Of a stretch of DNA of 64,000 nucleotides, positions 60,808 to 64,000 are shown one piece after another. The stretch is from assembly GCA_016707425.1 (NCBI GenBank), contig JADJHU010000015.1, positions 964,895 to 1,028,894 on the forward strand, given 5' to 3'. A model generated the notes under the pieces. The model was given only the letters and a program-made list of their open reading frames with translations. It did no database searches and was not told the DNA's origin. A program made the position numbers and the translations under genes. The DNA comes from Gammaproteobacteria bacterium (lineage in GTDB: Bacteria > Pseudomonadota > Gammaproteobacteria > Steroidobacterales > Steroidobacteraceae). Every line of letters starts with the position of its first letter. The stretch's first letter is position 1.

Positions 60808-61928
60808 ATCTCAGGGCCACATCGATGCTCCTTGCCGCAGCGCTCGTCACGGAACTCCACCCGGCGCGTGCCGCGGAACCGGTGCCCGCGGAGTTTCGGG
60901 GCGACTGGGTGCCTGCTGGTGCGGCCTGCACGTCGCCGCTGCGCTTCCGGGTCTCCGCGACGAACGCAACCCTCGTCAACGGCGCCGACAAGGCGTCCTA
61001 CGGCGACCTCGCCTGGCCGATGCAGTTCTTCGGTCCCGATTACAGCGGCATCGTCGTCACCGGCATTCCGGAGTTCGAGAGCGGCGATTCGCCCTTCACG
61101 ATCTTCTTCAATGCCGATGAGCACAAGGGTATGGCGAAGCTCGGCATCCTCCAGGGAGACGAGACACCGGGCAATGCCCGGTACAACGCCATCGTGCGTG
61201 CCGCGAAGAAGCTCAATCAGCGCTTTCCCCTCGACAACGTGCCGCTGAAGAAGTGCGCCGGCATGTCGGCGACTTTGGGCGCATCGGCCGCGGCGACCGC
61301 CACGGCAAGGCCGGTCGCCGCGCCTGCCGACCCCTGCGCGGGCTCGCCGCGCTGCTTCAACGCCGGCACCTTCATCGCGGAAGTGCTGCAGGTCACACCG
61401 ACCGCGATGACGGCCGGCGCTCGCCACCACTCCGTCGCTCTCAACATCCGCTTCCGCAACGTGAGCGATCAGCCCGTGATCCTCGCCTACCGGAGCAGCT
61501 CGAGCGCGGGCATGGACAACTTCGGCAATGGCTTCACCTGGGGACGCCCGGGGACCTATGACACGAGCGTCAAGGGGATGGGCTATGTGAGCAGCCGCAG
61601 CGCCGATCCGCAGTTCGTCCTGAATCCCGGGCAGTCGCGCAGTGCCACCTTCAGTCTCATCCGCTTCAATGCCAGGCCGCCGATCGGCACGTCCTGGACC
61701 TGGGATGTCGTGATCGACGAGCTCGAGATCCAGCCTGGACAGGTGATCCGTTCGCTGCGCCAGAACAGCATGAATCTGGCGAATCTCACGCCCGGCACCT
61801 TCAGCAGCGCTGCACCTGCGGAAATCTCCGGCGCCTTGAGCAATGCCGTGGGCGATGCTACCGGTGCAGGTGCCGCGGACGTCGCCGGCAGGGTGATCGA
61901 CCTGTTCAGGTCGATCAGGAAGAAATGA
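60804..61928 (+). CDS. Exported protein of unknown function
   Basis: 374 residues from ATG 60804, overlapping the lipoprotein stop; GAGGTGAGG precedes it. Signal peptide (about 1-24, cut after PARA). The N-terminal part starts AEPVPAEFRGDWVPAGAACT, like a small beta-barrel or lipocalin-like fold. An Ala-rich linker (about 153-172) leads to a beta-sandwich-like C-terminal part (VALNIRFRNVSDQPVILAYR; SRSATFSLIRFN). No catalytic motif. With the lipoprotein it forms a two-gene unit facing the ECF operon. Confidence 0.75.
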   Translation: MNLRATSMLLAAALVTELHPARAAEPVPAEFRGDWVPAGAACTSPLRFRVSATNATLVNGADKASYGDLAWPMQFFGPDYSGIVVTGIPEFESGDSPFTIFFNADEHKGMAKLGILQGDETPGNARYNAIVRAAKKLNQRFPLDNVPLKKCAGMSATLGASAAATATARPVAAPADPCAGSPRCFNAGTFIAEVLQVTPTAMTAGARHHSVALNIRFRNVSDQPVILAYRSSSSAGMDNFGNGFTWGRPGTYDTSVKGMGYVSSRSADPQFVLNPGQSRSATFSLIRFNARPPIGTSWTWDVVIDELEIQPGQVIRSLRQNSMNLANLTPGTFSSAAPAEISGALSNAVGDATGAGAADVAGRVIDLFRSIRKK

Positions 61929-61974
61929 CCGCGAATGCCCGGGCGCGCGGGATCACGTCAGTCCGTGAGAGGGC

Positions 61975-63207
61975 TCATGCGATTTCCGCCCTGCGCGCAA
62001 ACTTCCGCGCCACGTAGCGCTCGACGAGATCCTGGAATTCCTCCGCGATGCGCTCGCCCTTGAGTGTCACGGTCTTCTCGCCGTCCTCGTAGACCGGCGC
62101 GACAGGCCGCTCGCCCGTGCCGGGCAGGCTGATCCCGATGCTCGCGTGCCTGCTCTCGCCCGGACCGTTGACCACGCAGCCCATGACGGCCACGGTCATC
62201 TCCTCGACGCCCTCGTAAGCACGGTGCCACACGGGCATGCGCTCGCGGATATGCGACTGGATACGCTGCGCGAGCTCCTGGAAGTAACTGCTGGTCGTGC
62301 GCCCGCAGCCCGGGCACGCGACCACCATGGGCATGAAGCTGCGCAGACCCATGGTCTGGAGGATCTCCTGCGCGACGATCACTTCGCGGCTGCGATCGCC
62401 GCCTGGCTCCGGCGTGAGCGATACGCGGATGGTGTCGCCGATGCCCTGCTGCAGCAGCACGGCCATTGCAGCGGTGGAGGCGACGATGCCCTTGGAGCCC
62501 ATGCCCGCTTCCGTCAGCCCAAGGTGCAGCGCGTAGCTGCAGCGCGAGGCGAGCGAGGCGTAGATGGCGATGAGATCCTGCACGCCGCTCACCTTGGCGG
62601 ACAGGATGATGCGATCGTGCGGCAGACCGAGCTCCCCCGCACGGCGCGCACTCTCGAGCGCCGAGCTCACCACCGCCTCGCGCATGATCGCCTCGGCGGT
62701 GAGCGGTTGTGCGCGCCGCGAGTTCTCGTCCATGAGCCGCGTCAGCAGGTCCTGGTCGAGACTGCCCCAGTTGACGCCGATGCGCACCGGCTTTGCGCAG
62801 CGCAACGCCGTCTCGATCATCTCGGCAAACTGGAGGTCGCGCTTCGTTCCGCGCCCGACGTTTCCGGGGTTGATGCGGTACTTGTCGAGCGCCTCGGCGC
62901 ACTCCGGATGTTCACGCAGCAGCTTGTGGCCGTTGAAGTGGAAGTCGCCGACGAGGGGCACGTGCACGCCGAGCTGCTCCAGACGCTCCCGGATGGGCGC
63001 GACGGCAGCGGCGGCCTCCGCAGTGTTCACCGTGATGCGCACGAGTTCGGAGCCGGCGCGGGCGAGTGCCTGGACCTGGCGGGCGGTAGCTTCGACGTCC
63101 GCCGTGTCGGTGTTGGTCATCGACTGCACGACGATGGGTGCGGCGCCGCCGACGGTGACGGCGCCGATACGGACGGGTGTGCTCTGGCGGCGGGCGGGCT
63201 GGGTCAT
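61975..63207 (-). CDS. ispG: 4-hydroxy-3-methylbut-2-enyl diphosphate synthase
   Basis: Iron-sulfur enzyme of the MEP isoprenoid pathway, 410 residues. Begins QSTPVRIGAVTVGGAAPIVV then QSMTNTDTADVEATARQV. The [4Fe-4S] Cys are in VACPGCGRTT and GCVVNGPGES. RINPGNVGRGTKRDLQF is also typical. It converges on the exported-protein gene with a 46-bp gap. Confidence 0.96.
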   Translation of the reverse strand: MTQPARRQSTPVRIGAVTVGGAAPIVVQSMTNTDTADVEATARQVQALARAGSELVRITVNTAEAAAAVAPIRERLEQLGVHVPLVGDFHFNGHKLLREHPECAEALDKYRINPGNVGRGTKRDLQFAEMIETALRCAKPVRIGVNWGSLDQDLLTRLMDENSRRAQPLTAEAIMREAVVSSALESARRAGELGLPHDRIILSAKVSGVQDLIAIYASLASRCSYALHLGLTEAGMGSKGIVASTAAMAVLLQQGIGDTIRVSLTPEPGGDRSREVIVAQEILQTMGLRSFMPMVVACPGCGRTTSSYFQELAQRIQSHIRERMPVWHRAYEGVEEMTVAVMGCVVNGPGESRHASIGISLPGTGERPVAPVYEDGEKTVTLKGERIAEEFQDLVERYVARKFARRAEIA

Positions 63208-63239
63208 GGCGCAACAGCAGGAATCAGGCGGGTGAGCGA

Positions 63240-64000
63240 TCAGTAGGCGGAGACGCCCCCGTCTGCGACCACGGTGGCGCCCTGGATCATGCGCGATTCG
63301 TCGGAGGCGAGGAAGAGCGCGATGTGGGCAATGTCTTGCGGCTCACCCACCGAGAAGGGATGGGTTTCACCGGAAAAGCTCACCTGGTTTGACTGATCGA
63401 GCATGCCATCTCGCAGCCGGCTGCGGATGCGGTCGGTGAGCACGAGCCCCGGACAGATGGCATTCACACGCACGTGACGGGGGCCGTAGCTCGCCGCCAG
63501 CGCGCGTGTCAGGGAGAGGATCCCGCCCTTGGCAGCGGAGTACGCGTGCACGGAGGTTCCCCGGAGCGCAACAAGTGATGAGAAGTTCACGACCGAACCA
63601 CCGCCCGCCGCGATGAGATGCGGGATGGCACGCCGGCAGCAGAGGAAAGTGCCTTTCAGATCGAGCGTGAGGCTATGGTCCCAGACACTGAGGTCGATGT
63701 CGGTGGCAGGACCGTCCTGGGGTACAGAGCCTCCCGCACAGTTGACCAGCACATGAAGCGCGCCGAAGCGCGACAGCGCCGCATCGATGGCTCTTGCGAT
63801 CGAACCCTCATCCGTCACGTCGGTTTCGACGAAGGACGCCTGCCCCCCACCGGCACTGATCTCGGCTTCTGCGGCCCGACCAAGGTCAGGACGCAGTTCG
63901 GCGATCACGACACTCGCGCCTTCGCGTGCGAAGAGCCGGGCACACGCCCGGCCAATGCCGGAGCCGGCACCGGTGATGAACGCGACCTTGTCTTTCAGTC
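63240..64000 (-). CDS. Short-chain dehydrogenase/reductase (5' partial)
   Basis: The visible 252 residues begin LKDKVAFITGAGSGIGRACA at the right edge; only a few N-terminal residues are lost. NAD(P)-binding TGAGSGIG, VNCAGG, catalytic Ser in VNFSSLVAL and YSAAKGG (Tyr, Lys) are all present, then NAICPGLVLTDRI. SDR family; the substrate is not assignable. It lies 32 bp upstream of ispG on the same strand. Confidence 0.92.
   Translation of the reverse strand, partial: LKDKVAFITGAGSGIGRACARLFAREGASVVIAELRPDLGRAAEAEISAGGGQASFVETDVTDEGSIARAIDAALSRFGALHVLVNCAGGSVPQDGPATDIDLSVWDHSLTLDLKGTFLCCRRAIPHLIAAGGGSVVNFSSLVALRGTSVHAYSAAKGGILSLTRALAASYGPRHVRVNAICPGLVLTDRIRSRLRDGMLDQSNQVSFSGETHPFSVGEPQDIAHIALFLASDESRMIQGATVVADGGVSAY

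Noticed and set aside
1..64000. CRISPR arrays, prophage genes, restriction systems, riboswitch classes.
   Set aside because: Looked for on both strands; no repeat-spacer pattern, phage structural gene, methylase or recognisable riboswitch core was found.

Overview
The window is a dense, GC-rich (about two thirds G+C by eye) chromosomal segment of a gammaproteobacterium. Evidence for the class: the joined spc/alpha ribosomal operons, the order leuS-lptE-holA-nadD-rsfS-rlmH, the block maf-rng-yhdP-nit-tldD facing darP and pmbA, and zapA-6S RNA-fau. A GC-rich lineage near Xanthomonadales/Nevskiales/Steroidobacterales seems most likely, but there is no 16S gene to prove it.

Layout. 1-5971 (+): end of the spc operon and all of the alpha operon (rplR' to rplQ), then mscL. 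6388-7839 (-): pepQ, converging on and overlapping mscL. 8072-8931 (+): an Ala/Pro-rich lipoprotein and a GNAT acetyltransferase. 8948-14282 (-): uvrA-feoA-feoB and a small Cys-tailed membrane protein. 14413-36267 (+): housekeeping genes in tight runs: ssb; miaB, ybeZ, ybeY, ybeX, lnt; an HtrA protease; leuS to rlmH; maf to tldD. 36776-40243 (-): darP-purE-purK and an ExeA-like ATPase fused to an FHA domain. 40295-47446: pmbA, yihY, a di-heme peroxidase, purC, djlA, rpe and a Crp/Vfr regulator. 47551-48643 (+): rplM-rpsI and tRNA-Gln, with a clear promoter and terminator.

48650-51036 is the accessory part. It holds a lower-GC zinc-ribbon membrane protein, a small zinc-finger-like protein and an intact IS4-family element abutting the rpiA stop codon. 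51037-53769 (-) returns to core genes: rpiA, EVE protein, fau, 6S RNA, zapA and its partner. Upstream of rpiA lies a striking 16-codon lysine-rich ORF with its own promoter, Shine-Dalgarno and hairpin. 53891-55785 (+) is ygfB-pepP.

55811-60341 (-) is the most novel locus: an ECF sigma factor, a single-pass membrane protein (probable anti-sigma) and an exported 1109-residue TPR-CHAT protease-like protein, joined by 4-bp overlaps. It diverges from two genes for exported proteins of unknown function (60547-61928). ispG and a truncated SDR gene end the window. No CRISPR array, prophage, rRNA operon or replication origin was seen.
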